Shown here: one piece after another, positions 1-7,473 of the stretch | How the letters are laid out: every line of letters begins with the position of its first letter | Position numbering within the stretch: position 1 is the first letter of the stretch | Source: Roseburia zhanii | GTDB taxonomy: Bacteria > Bacillota > Clostridia > Lachnospirales > Lachnospiraceae | Direction: 5' to 3' | Length of the DNA: 64,000 bases | Assembly (NCBI RefSeq): GCF_014287635.1 | Contig: NZ_JACOPH010000014.1 | Location: forward strand, 1-64,000 | The notes under the pieces: model-generated | The model's database searches: none | The model's input: only the letters and a program-made list of their open reading frames with translations | What the model was told of the DNA's origin: nothing | Translations under genes and position numbers: made by a program

Positions 1-1
1 T

Positions 2-97
2 GCCAATATTTATGCAAAAGAGTATAAATTATATTTGCCGGATAAAAAGCTGTTACAGAAAAAGCTAAAAGAATGGCTGGATGAAGAACAGAATTGA
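2..97 (+). CDS. C-terminal end of a DUF1016/YhcG-like nuclease-family protein (partial)
   Basis: Only the last 31 codons are in the window; the gene enters from the left edge and stops at a TGA. The tail contains YKLYLPDKKLLQKKLKEW, which resembles the C-terminus of DUF1016 (YhcG-like, PDDEXK nuclease superfamily) proteins, where a TEY-x-LYLPD-x-x-x-L pattern closes the fold. These are often linked to restriction or mobile DNA. With so little sequence the family call is tentative; the open frame and stop are certain. Confidence 0.45.
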   Translation, partial: ANIYAKEYKLYLPDKKLLQKKLKEWLDEEQN

Positions 98-105
98 TTC
101 AGAGG

Positions 106-135
106 GAGAGTGCTATCTGGGGGGGTAGCATTCTC
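106..135 (+). terminator. Hairpin after the DUF1016-like gene
   Basis: GAGAGTGCTA and TAGCATTCTC form a 10-bp stem with one G-T pair around a G-rich loop, 9 bases after the stop codon. The U-tract is weak, so termination may be inefficient. Confidence 0.4.
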
Positions 136-573
136 GTTAATAACAACAATTACGTTTGTGACCTTACTATTAGTGGTTTGTTTTTACACAGATGTGATTG
201 TATTCCCAATTAAAATTATGTCGCTGAGATAACACGCGGTGGAAAGGGCAAAGAGATAAAATCTATTCCGATATATGCTGTAGGGAGTAGATTTCCGTAT
301 AATTAGAGTATTTTGTACTTTTTGTGATGATGACACCTTCCTTTAATGACTGATTTGAGTTTATAAATATTTTATTTAGCAATAGAAAATGACTTTCAAG
401 AATTTACACTACCTTAACGTGAATACTTGTTGACTTCTGGATACATCAAAATCATCAATTATGAAATATAGCAGAAACAGAAATGGTATGACAGCACCAC
501 AAACATTTGATGTTGACAATGTTAATGCGAAATATGATTAATAATTTTAATATTAAATATGGAGGATGATGAT
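136..573. other. Intergenic stretch with no gene seen
   Basis: About 440 bp without a credible coding frame. It is AT-rich and should contain the promoter of the lipoprotein gene. A TTGACT hexamer at 430-435 is a possible -35 box, but no convincing -10 at proper spacing follows. Confidence 0.4.
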
Positions 574-1152
574 ATGAAAAAAAGAGCGTTTATGCTAGTT
601 GGCATATTATTGATTTCAATTGTTATGAGTGCTTGTAGTTCAAATTCAAAATCCACAACAAATGAAAATGAAACTACTATTATTCAAGCGGAATATCCTG
701 TATATGATACTGCGGAAGAAATTGTTGATGCTTCAGATTTAGTTTTTAGTGGTACAGTTACGGAAATTAATTATGAATCACTGAATGTTAAATCAGAAAC
801 AGGAGCCGATTCTGAAACTGGATTAGTTGAAGCTACAGAAATTCCATATACAATTTTTGATATTAGTATTGAAAAGGTGTATAAAGGAAATGTAGAATCA
901 AGTTCAATTTCAATAAAACGACCAGGTGGAAAGATAGATGGTCAATTTTTTGTTGTAGAAGGTGCTTCAACAATCGAAGTGGGAGAAACATATCTGTTTA
1001 TTACACAAACATATGAAAATGCTTATCCTAGTCTGTTAAATGTGACGCAAGCCTCATTCGATATGAGCAAACCTGAAGTTTTAAATAGTGAACAAGGCAA
1101 TGCGAGAATCACTTTATCCGAAGTTTTAGAATATTTGGATTCAATCAATTAG
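574..1152 (+). CDS. Small hypothetical lipoprotein
   Basis: A 192-residue protein with a lipoprotein signal: basic MKKR start, hydrophobic stretch, then lipobox VMSAC with lipidated Cys near residue 21, followed by a Ser/Asn/Thr linker. The ATG at 574 is preferred over the one at 559 because GGAGG lies at 561-565. The mature part is a mixed alpha/beta domain containing ASDLVFSGTVTEI and a VYKGN motif, resembling lipoproteins common in Firmicutes without known role. Expected on the outer face of the membrane. Function unknown. Confidence 0.75.
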   Translation: MKKRAFMLVGILLISIVMSACSSNSKSTTNENETTIIQAEYPVYDTAEEIVDASDLVFSGTVTEINYESLNVKSETGADSETGLVEATEIPYTIFDISIEKVYKGNVESSSISIKRPGGKIDGQFFVVEGASTIEVGETYLFITQTYENAYPSLLNVTQASFDMSKPEVLNSEQGNARITLSEVLEYLDSIN

Positions 1153-1175
1153 AAGGTAAGATTAGAATAGCTCAG

Positions 1176-1463
1176 TTGTTGATAATTGTAGCAATTTATG
1201 CTGATAGGGTAATCTATGTAAATCTGGCTGTTGAAAATCAATTACATGATTTTGAGGAGCTTGTATTATCAAATTCATTACGTTTTGGAACGGTCAATTA
1301 TTGCAGAAAAGAGAGACTGGAAGAATTTTGCAATTCAAAAGAGACTATACTTATCATAGATGAAATTCAGGAAAGCAGTATGGTTTATAACAGCATAAGG
1401 GCACTTCAGGGAGAACTTAACTGTCATGTGGCTGTTAAGGAAAATTTAAATTTTATATTTTAA
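1176..1463 (+). pseudogene. Fragment of an AAA ATPase of the DUF4143 type
   Basis: An open frame of 95 codons beginning at a TTG without a ribosome binding site. Its end holds ILIIDEIQESSMVYNSIRAL, the Walker B region typical of bacterial ATPases with a DUF4143 domain, and GELNCHVAV just before the place where such proteins continue with TGSYL. The P-loop upstream and the whole DUF4143 half are missing, so this is a remnant of a roughly 400-residue gene. It marks the left side of the mobilisation module as a recombination-prone site. Confidence 0.5.
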
Positions 1464-1479
1464 ATAAAAGCAATCAGAA

Positions 1480-1506
1480 AATCAATCGTAAAAAATACGA
1501 TTGATT
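1480..1506. terminator. 11-bp hairpin between convergent genes
   Basis: AATCAATCGTA and TACGATTGATT are perfect inverted repeats around AAAAA. It sits between the ATPase remnant (+) and the relaxase (-), a natural place for a bidirectional terminator. Confidence 0.45.
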
Positions 1507-1528
1507 CAGACTGTAGACAAAGTACTCC

Positions 1529-1546
1529 GAGAAACGAAAGTTTCTC
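1529..1546 (-). terminator. GAAA-loop hairpin downstream of the relaxase
   Basis: GAGAAAC-GAAA-GTTTCTC is a perfect 7-bp stem with a four-base loop, 12 bases past the relaxase stop codon. There is no U-run on the minus strand, so it may protect the RNA end rather than terminate. Confidence 0.35.
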
Positions 1547-1558
1547 CCCCCTATTGGT

Positions 1559-2929
1559 TTATAAGCTGTGGTTTTTGTTTTTTGTCTGTTGTTCCTGCAC
1601 CGGATCGGTTTGTGTTCGTCCGAGATACCGATTAAGATTTTCCTGTTTCCGCTTTAAATTCCACACCTCTTTTTCACAGCTCTTGTAGGTTGTGGTCAGT
1701 TCTTTTTTCTGCGTTTCCAATGCCTGATATTCGGCTCGCAGCTTATCCACATTCAATCCTTTTAGCTTGATGCCTGCCTGTTCAAGCATACGCCTTGCAC
1801 CGCCATAAAGGATAATCTGGCTCTCGTATCTGCGGAAATATGCGTCCGGGTTCTTGGCTTTTTTGTAGGCGATATGGTAAGAGCGGTTGTCCTTGTACTG
1901 CTCGGCATATTTGATGATTTCCGCAAGGTTTTTCATGCGGTGTTCCAGTTCCACAACGCTCTGTTTGGCGGACTTTCCCGCTTCGTTTTTTACAGTAATT
2001 TTATGCTCCAGATCGGAGAGAGAACCAGCTTCATTATAGCTTTGTGCGGCGATTTTCAGATTCTCGATTGCCGCCCACTGTTGCAGTCCGGGACTGTTCT
2101 GGAATTTCTCGTCCGAGGTGTCAATGATCTTGCGGGAAGAGTAGTCTTTTTTCGGGATAACTGCCTTTCGTTCCCGTTTCTTTTCGATGCGTTTCCGGAT
2201 ACGTTTCTTTGTGTATTCTTTCCCTAAAGACCTTGCACTACCACGGACAAAATGCTCCTTGTCCAGAGGGCGGAAAGAGATATATTTTGCAGCATCTTCT
2301 CCAAAAGTTTCCCCTTTGATTTCGTAACCTTTTGCCCGCATAAGAAGCAGAAATTCTTCATAGGTGGAAGCCGACTTGATGAAAAAATTGATGTCCTGTC
2401 GAAGCTGTGTTTTCCAAGTCGAACCATTCTGATCAGACTGCCATTCTTTGTATTTTTTGCCACGTTCACCACCCGGAATGATGACGGAAAGATTGTGTTC
2501 CCTGCACAGTTCATCACTCAGTTTACGGATGTGGTAATAGGACTGTTTGCAGTCGTGATATTTGTTGTGTTCGATGTTGTCAGCGGCACAAAAAATGATG
2601 TGATTATGAACGTGTTCTTTGTCAATATGGGTGGTAACAACATACGAATATTTTCCCTCTAAAAGTTTATCTGCAAGCTCCTTTCCAATGTGGTGCGCTT
2701 CTTCAAAACCGACCTCGTCCGGAGCAAAAGCCTGTATGAGATGATAGGCTTTGTTGGGACTGTTTTCCCTGCAATGGTCAAGCGTATATTTAAAGTCAAT
2801 TGCCGCAGTTTCGGGCGTACACGCATAAGACGAAACATAGATTTGTTCATCGGTTTTGTCCGGGTTGCAGATATATTCTATGGCTTTATCAACGGTTGCT
2901 TTGATAGCATGGATTTTTGTGTATGCCAT
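1559..2929 (-). CDS. Relaxase/mobilisation nuclease (first set)
   Basis: A 456-residue relaxase that would nick one strand at oriT and stay covalently bound to it during transfer. The N-terminal domain starts MAYTKIHAIKATVDKAIEYI and carries the metal-binding histidine motif as HIDKEHVHNHIIF around residue 100. The C-terminal half is charged and coiled-coil-like. It overlaps the end of mobC by 52 bp on the same strand. This is a relaxase of the type found on small mobilisable elements, distinct in sequence from the one at 9554-11002, so the region carries two mobilisation systems. The catalytic Tyr was not assigned. Confidence 0.85.
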   Translation of the reverse strand: MAYTKIHAIKATVDKAIEYICNPDKTDEQIYVSSYACTPETAAIDFKYTLDHCRENSPNKAYHLIQAFAPDEVGFEEAHHIGKELADKLLEGKYSYVVTTHIDKEHVHNHIIFCAADNIEHNKYHDCKQSYYHIRKLSDELCREHNLSVIIPGGERGKKYKEWQSDQNGSTWKTQLRQDINFFIKSASTYEEFLLLMRAKGYEIKGETFGEDAAKYISFRPLDKEHFVRGSARSLGKEYTKKRIRKRIEKKRERKAVIPKKDYSSRKIIDTSDEKFQNSPGLQQWAAIENLKIAAQSYNEAGSLSDLEHKITVKNEAGKSAKQSVVELEHRMKNLAEIIKYAEQYKDNRSYHIAYKKAKNPDAYFRRYESQIILYGGARRMLEQAGIKLKGLNVDKLRAEYQALETQKKELTTTYKSCEKEVWNLKRKQENLNRYLGRTQTDPVQEQQTKNKNHSL

Positions 2930-3228
2930 ACCTCATTCATCAACTCCTTTACTTCGTTTATATCCTCTTGATAAATGTTTCCAGTGCTGTTTACCCTCTT
3001 TGCGATCTGGTTTAAATTGGAGCTGATACGTCCCAACTCCGTATTATAATTTCGCAGGTAACTGTAATCAACATCATACACATATCCATATAAGATCAGC
3101 TTGCGCAGGAAGGCAGACATACTCTTCATGCCGGATGCTTTGAACTTGGTATTGAGGATGTACTGCTCATCATCGCTGAGATAAAATTGCACCGGATTGG
3201 TGCGGTTTCGCTTTGCTATTTCTGCCAC
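2878..3228 (-). CDS. MobC-like relaxosome accessory protein (first set)
   Basis: A 116-residue protein if the GTG at 3228 is used. It has the MobC layout: short N-terminal strand (NPVQFYLSDDEQYIL), a helix ending SMSAFLRKLILYGY, then a C-terminal helix ELGRISSNLNQIAKRVNSTG. MobC proteins bind oriT and help strand opening. The frame is open up to a TTG at 3297, but that start lacks a ribosome binding site and would run through the inverted repeat at 3255-3290. The GTG has GAAAGGAA just upstream (close spacing) and fits the family length better. Confidence 0.75.
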   Translation of the reverse strand: MAEIAKRNRTNPVQFYLSDDEQYILNTKFKASGMKSMSAFLRKLILYGYVYDVDYSYLRNYNTELGRISSNLNQIAKRVNSTGNIYQEDINEVKELMNEVWHTQKSMLSKQPLIKP

Positions 3229-3254
3229 TTCCTTTCTCTCTTTTGGGTACAAAA

Positions 3255-3290
3255 AAACTGCTGTAAAATGTTCGATTTTTACAACAGTTT
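3255..3290. promoter_or_regulatory. 14-bp inverted repeat upstream of mobC
   Basis: AAACTGCTGTAAAA at 3255-3268 and TTTTACAACAGTTT at 3277-3290 are inverted copies with one mismatch and an 8-base loop. It lies directly before the proposed mobC start, where an operator or part of oriT is expected. Confidence 0.45.
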
Positions 3291-3402
3291 GTTTCAAGTT
3301 TTATTTAGTTTTGGGCATAACTATCCAAAACAAATTGTAGCAAAAGCGTCAGGAAAGGTCAAGGTATTCCACAGGAAAACCGAAGAAAAAATAAAAGAGG
3401 GT

Positions 3403-3482
3403 TAGGGATGCTTCCCTATGGAAATTCACACGCATATACGATAGTAAAGTGTGGGGAATTTCGCCTGTGTCATGACACAGGC
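3403..3482. other. Candidate oriT of the first mobilisation module
   Basis: The stretch holds a TAGGGA-TGCT-TCCCTA hairpin (3403-3418), an AT-rich segment with ATACGATAGTAAAGTGTGGGG, and a perfect 20-bp palindrome at 3463-3482 (GCCTGTGTCATGACACAGGC). A hairpin next to a nick-type sequence upstream of divergent mobC and relaxase genes is the usual organisation of an oriT. The nick site itself is not established. Confidence 0.35.
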
Positions 3483-4022
3483 AGTGCTTGCTAAGGTTGT
3501 TTTTGGTGCTTGAGTTATAATTGGGACAAGTTAGAAGAAACCCAGTAAAATCAAGGGGTTGGAACTAATTTAGTCCTTATTTTTATACCTTTAAATCGGT
3601 ACAGGATAGGGCAGCGCTGACATATCAATCCGAAATATGACCATTACATAGAGCAGTTCAGATTCATGGGCTGAGTGTGCTTTATGTACCCAAGAGAGGT
3701 GAAAATTGAATAGTAATAATTTTAGGTAGGACTAAATTAGCTTTGCACTGAAAAGTGTATCTGGCTGTTTGTCCGGCCTTTTTTATTGGAAATGAGCAGG
3801 AGATGGCAGAAAAGAAGCTGATTTGGTCTGAATGTAAGTCATCTCGCAAAAAGAGAGGTGGCTGTATATGGAAGTATTGTCTTATGAAAGCAAGAGCAGA
3901 GTGTGATCGAATATAAATCGTTGGCAGATCTTTCAGAGACAAGGAAAATAGGATAGAAACACAAACCGAAAGGTACGGGTAGCTGTATGAACAAAATTAG
4001 TAAGATTTGGAGGAACAGAAAA
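3483..4022. other. Non-coding stretch with a 13-bp inverted repeat pair
   Basis: No credible gene. CTAATTTAGTCCT (3565-3577) and AGGACTAAATTAG (3728-3740) are perfect inverted copies 150 bp apart, so the interval could be a small relic element or a long RNA stem. A short Cys- and Lys-rich frame at 3803-3916 has its Shine-Dalgarno bases touching the ATG and was not accepted. The promoter of the parM-led operon probably lies here. Confidence 0.4.
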
Positions 4023-4943
4023 ATGAATAACAAGTTAGAGGTAATAGGAATTGATCACGGCTGGTCAATGATGAAAACCGTAACTCAGGTATTTGTCACA
4101 GGGGTAAAGGAGATTACAACTACTCCGGCACTTTTTGGAGATGTTCTTGAGTACGACGGTAAGTATTACAAGATTGGAACAGTAAGGCAGGAAGTGAAAG
4201 ATACAAAGGTTGAAGATGACAGCTTTTATCTTTTGACACTGGCAGCAGTCGCAAAGGAATTGAAGAAAAGAGGATTGTCAGATGCAAAGGTATTTCTTGC
4301 AGTAGGACTTCCACTTACCCGATTTGGAGCAGAGAGAAATAACTTTATTAAATACCTGACCAAGAATAAGCGTGTTGATTTCAGATATGAAAATGAAGCA
4401 TACCATATTGAGATTGACGATGTGGCGGTATTCCCACAGTGCTATGCGGCTGTGGTTGACAAGATACCGACTATGGCAAAGAAAACGCTGGTTGTTGATA
4501 TCGGTAGCTGGACAATAGATATTATGCCCGTGATTAACAAGTCACCGGACGAATCAAAGTGTGTTACCGTGCCAAGAGGACTTATTACCTGTATGCGTTC
4601 TATAAATGAGCAGTGTGTAAGACAGCTCAATGGGGAAGTTGATGAAACAGAAATCCAGAATATTATGCGATATGGCAGGTCTGATATAGATGATGAATAC
4701 CTTGCGATTATCAAGGCTGAGATAGAGGACTTTGTTGAAAAGGTATATAACTCAATCCGTGAGTTTGGTTATAACCTTAAAACTACACCGATTGTATTTG
4801 TAGGTGGCGGGGCAGTGGTAATGAAGAATTTCAGCAATCACGAAGCAAAGAATATCTCTTATATCCTTGATGTAAAGGCAAATGCCAGAGGATATGAACA
4901 GCTTGCCATTATGGGATTGAAAACTGCTAAGAGACTTGCATAG
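4023..4943 (+). CDS. ParM/StbA-like actin-family segregation ATPase
   Basis: A 306-residue actin-like protein. Visible motifs are phosphate-1 (GIDHGWSMMKT, N-terminus), phosphate-2 (TLVVDIGSWTIDIM, near residue 160) and the adenosine motif (PIVFVGGGAVVM, near residue 260). Such proteins polymerise with ATP and push apart DNA bound by a ParR adaptor. The ATG at 4023 has GGAGG at 4009-4013; the in-frame ATG at 3987 has no site. The next gene, 11 bp downstream, has the position and size of the adaptor. A segregation pair on a conjugative element implies that its excised circle can persist like a plasmid. Confidence 0.85.
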   Translation: MNNKLEVIGIDHGWSMMKTVTQVFVTGVKEITTTPALFGDVLEYDGKYYKIGTVRQEVKDTKVEDDSFYLLTLAAVAKELKKRGLSDAKVFLAVGLPLTRFGAERNNFIKYLTKNKRVDFRYENEAYHIEIDDVAVFPQCYAAVVDKIPTMAKKTLVVDIGSWTIDIMPVINKSPDESKCVTVPRGLITCMRSINEQCVRQLNGEVDETEIQNIMRYGRSDIDDEYLAIIKAEIEDFVEKVYNSIREFGYNLKTTPIVFVGGGAVVMKNFSNHEAKNISYILDVKANARGYEQLAIMGLKTAKRLA

Positions 4944-4954
4944 GGGGTAGTCAT

Positions 4955-5395
4955 ATGGCACGAAGGCATATTATGGAGAGCACATTCCGACTGAATCTGC
5001 TCAATCCTCAACACGCTAAAATCAATGAGGTTATAAAGGGGCTTAATCCAAAGATATATAAGTCAAAGAATCAGTTCCTGATTGAAGCCTGTGAGTTTTA
5101 TATTGACCACTATGGAGAGGATGATATTCCCTCCAAAGAGGAAAAGAGATATGAACAGTTTGTAACGAGGGACGAGATAGAAAAGATAAAAAAGGAAATT
5201 GAGTATTCTGCAATGAGTGAGGCAAGAAAAGAGGTCATTTCTTTACTTGGGGGAGCTTTGGCGGGAGTGAAGAACAGCCAGCCGGTAGTGATTGCAAACC
5301 CACAGGAAGATATGGAAGAACAGCCGGAAGAAGATGTTATGAATGATTCAGATGTTGCAGGATTGGCAATGGGATGGATGTTGAAAGGAGATTGA
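4955..5395 (+). CDS. ParR-like DNA-binding adaptor
   Basis: A 146-residue protein directly behind the ParM-like gene. The N-terminal part (STFRLNLLNPQHAKINEVI and KSKNQFLIEACEFYI) looks like a ribbon-helix-helix fold, then a helical region, then an acidic tail (about residues 110-135) ending in MGWMLKGD. Type II segregation adaptors have this plan: DNA-binding front and a C-terminal segment that caps the ParM filament. The function is inferred from context and fold; sequence identity to known ParR is not evident by eye. The ribosome binding site AGGGGG lies 8 bases upstream. Confidence 0.6.
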   Translation: MARRHIMESTFRLNLLNPQHAKINEVIKGLNPKIYKSKNQFLIEACEFYIDHYGEDDIPSKEEKRYEQFVTRDEIEKIKKEIEYSAMSEARKEVISLLGGALAGVKNSQPVVIANPQEDMEEQPEEDVMNDSDVAGLAMGWMLKGD

Positions 5396-5400
5396 TTATT

Positions 5401-5574
5401 ATGAGAAGAATTGCAGGAGCCGTAGGAACCGCTGTTTTACAGGTACTCAAGTGGATGCTGAAAATTGTTCTTGGAGCATTCAAGCTGTTCTTGGGACTTG
5501 TCAGGTTGGTTCTTCTTCTATTCTGTCTGGTAGCAAGAGTATTTCTTTCATTCGTAAGAATGGGAACATTTTGA
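5401..5574 (+). CDS. Small hydrophobic membrane protein (57 aa)
   Basis: Starts at the ATG preceded by AAAGGAG, 5 bases after the ParR-like stop codon, and encodes MRRIAGAVGTAVLQVLKWML followed by an almost unbroken Leu/Val/Phe segment with isolated Lys and Arg residues. It would span the membrane once or twice. Short hydrophobic genes are regular members of these conjugative operons (CD1845-type proteins are one example), but I cannot assign this one to a named family. No function is proposed. Confidence 0.6.
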   Translation: MRRIAGAVGTAVLQVLKWMLKIVLGAFKLFLGLVRLVLLLFCLVARVFLSFVRMGTF

Positions 5575-5588
5575 GGGGAGGTGAGACG

Positions 5589-5672
5589 ATGGAGGTAAAA
5601 GGCTTCTTTCCTGCTTACAGGAAAAACAGAAGACTTGTGAAGTATTTCTTTAAATTTAAGAAATTGTTATAA
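5589..5672 (+). CDS. Very small basic peptide (27 aa)
   Basis: An ATG with an excellent site (GGGAGGTGAGACG) opens a 27-codon frame, MEVKGFFPAYRKNRRLVKYF followed by FKFKKLL. The peptide is strongly basic and aromatic. Ribosome binding site and operon position, 14 bases behind the previous stop, make expression credible. It matches nothing I recognise. A further 9-codon frame with AAGGAGG stands at 5688-5717, just before the terminator, and may be a leader. Confidence 0.45.
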   Translation: MEVKGFFPAYRKNRRLVKYFFKFKKLL

Positions 5673-5758
5673 TCAAGGAGGTTAAAATGCACAGAATACG
5701 GGATTGTCCGGAATGAGCTGACGGGTATATCAAAGAGAAAATAAAAACAATCAACCTT

Positions 5759-5802
5759 GCGGGGGAATGTAAGCCAATGACTTATGTTCCCCCGCTTTTT
5801 TT
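5759..5802 (+). terminator. Strong rho-independent terminator or attenuator
   Basis: GCGGGGGAA pairs with TTCCCCCGC, extended by TGTAAG/CTTATG, and is followed by seven T. It separates the segregation genes from the DUF5688 gene only 20 bp away, so it may be partly read through. A 9-codon frame with its own Shine-Dalgarno precedes it, as in attenuators. Confidence 0.8.
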
Positions 5803-5821
5803 GTTTGGAGGATAAGCAGAT

Positions 5822-6820
5822 ATGATGAATTATGAGATTTTTAAGGAAGTAGTAAAAGAGAAGTTTATGGACTATATGCCGGATAACTTCAAAGGTATGG
5901 AGCTTGTAGTTATGCCTGTGGAAAAGGTAAATATGACCTATGACGGTATCAGTATCAGAGGCAAAGATACTAATATTTCTCCTACTATTTATATCAACGA
6001 TATGTATGAGAAATATCAGAACTGTGGTGATCTGGAGGAAACACTGATGGCGGCATGTGACCTTATGGCAATGGAGTTTGCAAAGACACCACAAGTTGTT
6101 GATGTTGACAGCTTATACAAAGATGCCAATGAAAAGGTAGTATTCCAGCTTATCAATACGGAACAGAACAGGTCATTTCTGGAGCAGGTGCCACACAGAG
6201 AATTTCAGGATCTTTCCATTATCTATAAACTTGTGATAAATGCGGATGCTGAAAGTATTCAGAGTATAAAGGTTACGAACAGCCTTGCGGAAAGACTTGA
6301 AATGAATGAGGAGCAGCTTTTTAAATATGCGGCTGAAAACACAAGAAGAATCTTACCGCCAAGAATAAGAAATATGAATGATGTTATGAAAGAGATGTTT
6401 TTAAGTGACGGGATGCCGGAGGAGATAGCAGAGATGATGATCAGGGAAGTTCCACCGGAGCAGACTCTGTGGATAATCTCCAATAACAGGGGAATTGACG
6501 GTGCAGTATCAATGCTTTATGAGAATGAGCTTCACGAACTGGCAGAAAACCTTGAAAGTGATCTGTATATCCTGCCTTCAAGTGTGCACGAAGTTCTTGC
6601 GGTGTCTACTGAGCTGACCGAACCGGAGGAGCTTGCACAGATGGTGGCAGAGGTGAATATGCAGGAGGTGGCATTGGAAGAAAGACTTTCCAATCAGGTA
6701 TATCACTATGATAAAGATTTAAGGAAACTCACGCTTGCAACGGATACACCGAACAAGAGACTGGACGGTATCGTGGCAGAGCCGCAGCTTGTATATGACG
6801 CAAAGGAAAAGGCGAGATAG
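5822..6820 (+). CDS. DUF5688 family protein
   Basis: A 332-residue acidic soluble protein. The N-terminal region (NYEIFKEVVKEKF, then GISIRGKDTNISPTIYINDMY) and the helical middle (LEETLMAACDLM) match the DUF5688 proteins that accompany Lachnospiraceae conjugative elements. No catalytic motif is evident. GGAGG lies 12 bases before the ATG, and a second ATG follows at once. It heads the group that continues through the RadC-like and primase-like genes. Function unknown. Confidence 0.75.
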   Translation: MMNYEIFKEVVKEKFMDYMPDNFKGMELVVMPVEKVNMTYDGISIRGKDTNISPTIYINDMYEKYQNCGDLEETLMAACDLMAMEFAKTPQVVDVDSLYKDANEKVVFQLINTEQNRSFLEQVPHREFQDLSIIYKLVINADAESIQSIKVTNSLAERLEMNEEQLFKYAAENTRRILPPRIRNMNDVMKEMFLSDGMPEEIAEMMIREVPPEQTLWIISNNRGIDGAVSMLYENELHELAENLESDLYILPSSVHEVLAVSTELTEPEELAQMVAEVNMQEVALEERLSNQVYHYDKDLRKLTLATDTPNKRLDGIVAEPQLVYDAKEKAR

Positions 6821-6829
6821 GAGGCAGTT

Positions 6830-6958
6830 ATGGAGCAGGAACTTACCGTAGAAGAACTGATTGCTCTTATAAACAGCCAGAAAGGTGACTTTATTATCCG
6901 TATTGAGTTTGGAGAGGAGGCGGATTCCTGTGACAGAGAAGAACGACTTCAAACTTGA
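6830..6958 (+). CDS. Small hypothetical protein (42 aa)
   Basis: An ATG preceded by AGGAGG opens a 42-codon frame, MEQELTVEELIALINSQKGD and then a short FIIRIEF strand, that overlaps the start of the next gene by 29 bases in another frame. Acidic, one predicted helix then a strand. The ribosome binding site and translational overlap support it as a real, coupled gene. No family recognised. Confidence 0.5.
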   Translation: MEQELTVEELIALINSQKGDFIIRIEFGEEADSCDREERLQT

Positions 6959-7469
6959 TGTTGTATCCATAAGGCTTGTAAAGGAGGCTCCGATTTATTC
7001 GGAGCAGTCCTTTAACAAGCCGGAAGAAGTAGCTGCTGTAATGGGGGATTGTATGTGCCAGTTCGACAGGGAAGTGGTGTGTGTTGTAAATCTCAGCTCC
7101 GACTTAAAGCCTATCAATGTGCATTTTGCAAGTGTCGGTTCGCTGAATGAAGCGATGGCACACCCAAGAGAATTATTCAAGGCAAGTATTTTAAGTAATG
7201 CTGCCAGTATGATGTTAATCCACTGCCACCCGTCAGGAAATATATTTCCCAGTAAGGCAGACACGATGATGACAGACCGTATGAATAAGCTGTGTGAGCT
7301 TATTGGAATTCCTCTTTTGGATCATATCATCGTGGGAGGAGATAATCGTGCCTTCTTTAGTTTCAAGGAAAAGGGAATGATTGATAATCCAAGAATTACA
7401 CTCAGTACGGATTACAGGAACCTTGATATTAAGTCACCGCTTGTGGCAGAGCAGGGAAAGGCAAGGTGA
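6930..7469 (+). CDS. RadC-like JAB/JAMM domain protein
   Basis: A 179-residue protein with the RadC-type JAMM signature: LIHCHPSGNIFPSKAD, giving the H-x-H and a downstream Asp of the zinc site. It lacks the helix-hairpin-helix front of chromosomal RadC, as is usual for mobile-element versions. The GTG at 6930 is chosen because GGAGAGGAGG ends 9 bases earlier; the frame is open further upstream without a site. Activity of these proteins is not firmly known; a role in DNA metabolism or anti-defence after transfer is often supposed. Confidence 0.8.
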   Translation: MTEKNDFKLDVVSIRLVKEAPIYSEQSFNKPEEVAAVMGDCMCQFDREVVCVVNLSSDLKPINVHFASVGSLNEAMAHPRELFKASILSNAASMMLIHCHPSGNIFPSKADTMMTDRMNKLCELIGIPLLDHIIVGGDNRAFFSFKEKGMIDNPRITLSTDYRNLDIKSPLVAEQGKAR

Positions 7470-7473
7470 GAGT

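Noticed and set aside
3229..3297. mobC start at the upstream TTG.
   Set aside because: No Shine-Dalgarno sequence and it would translate through a 14-bp inverted repeat.
3803..3916. A 37-codon Cys- and Lys-rich frame (MAEKKLIWSECKSS...).
   Set aside because: The AGGAG motif touches the ATG with no spacing and no related sequence is known to me.
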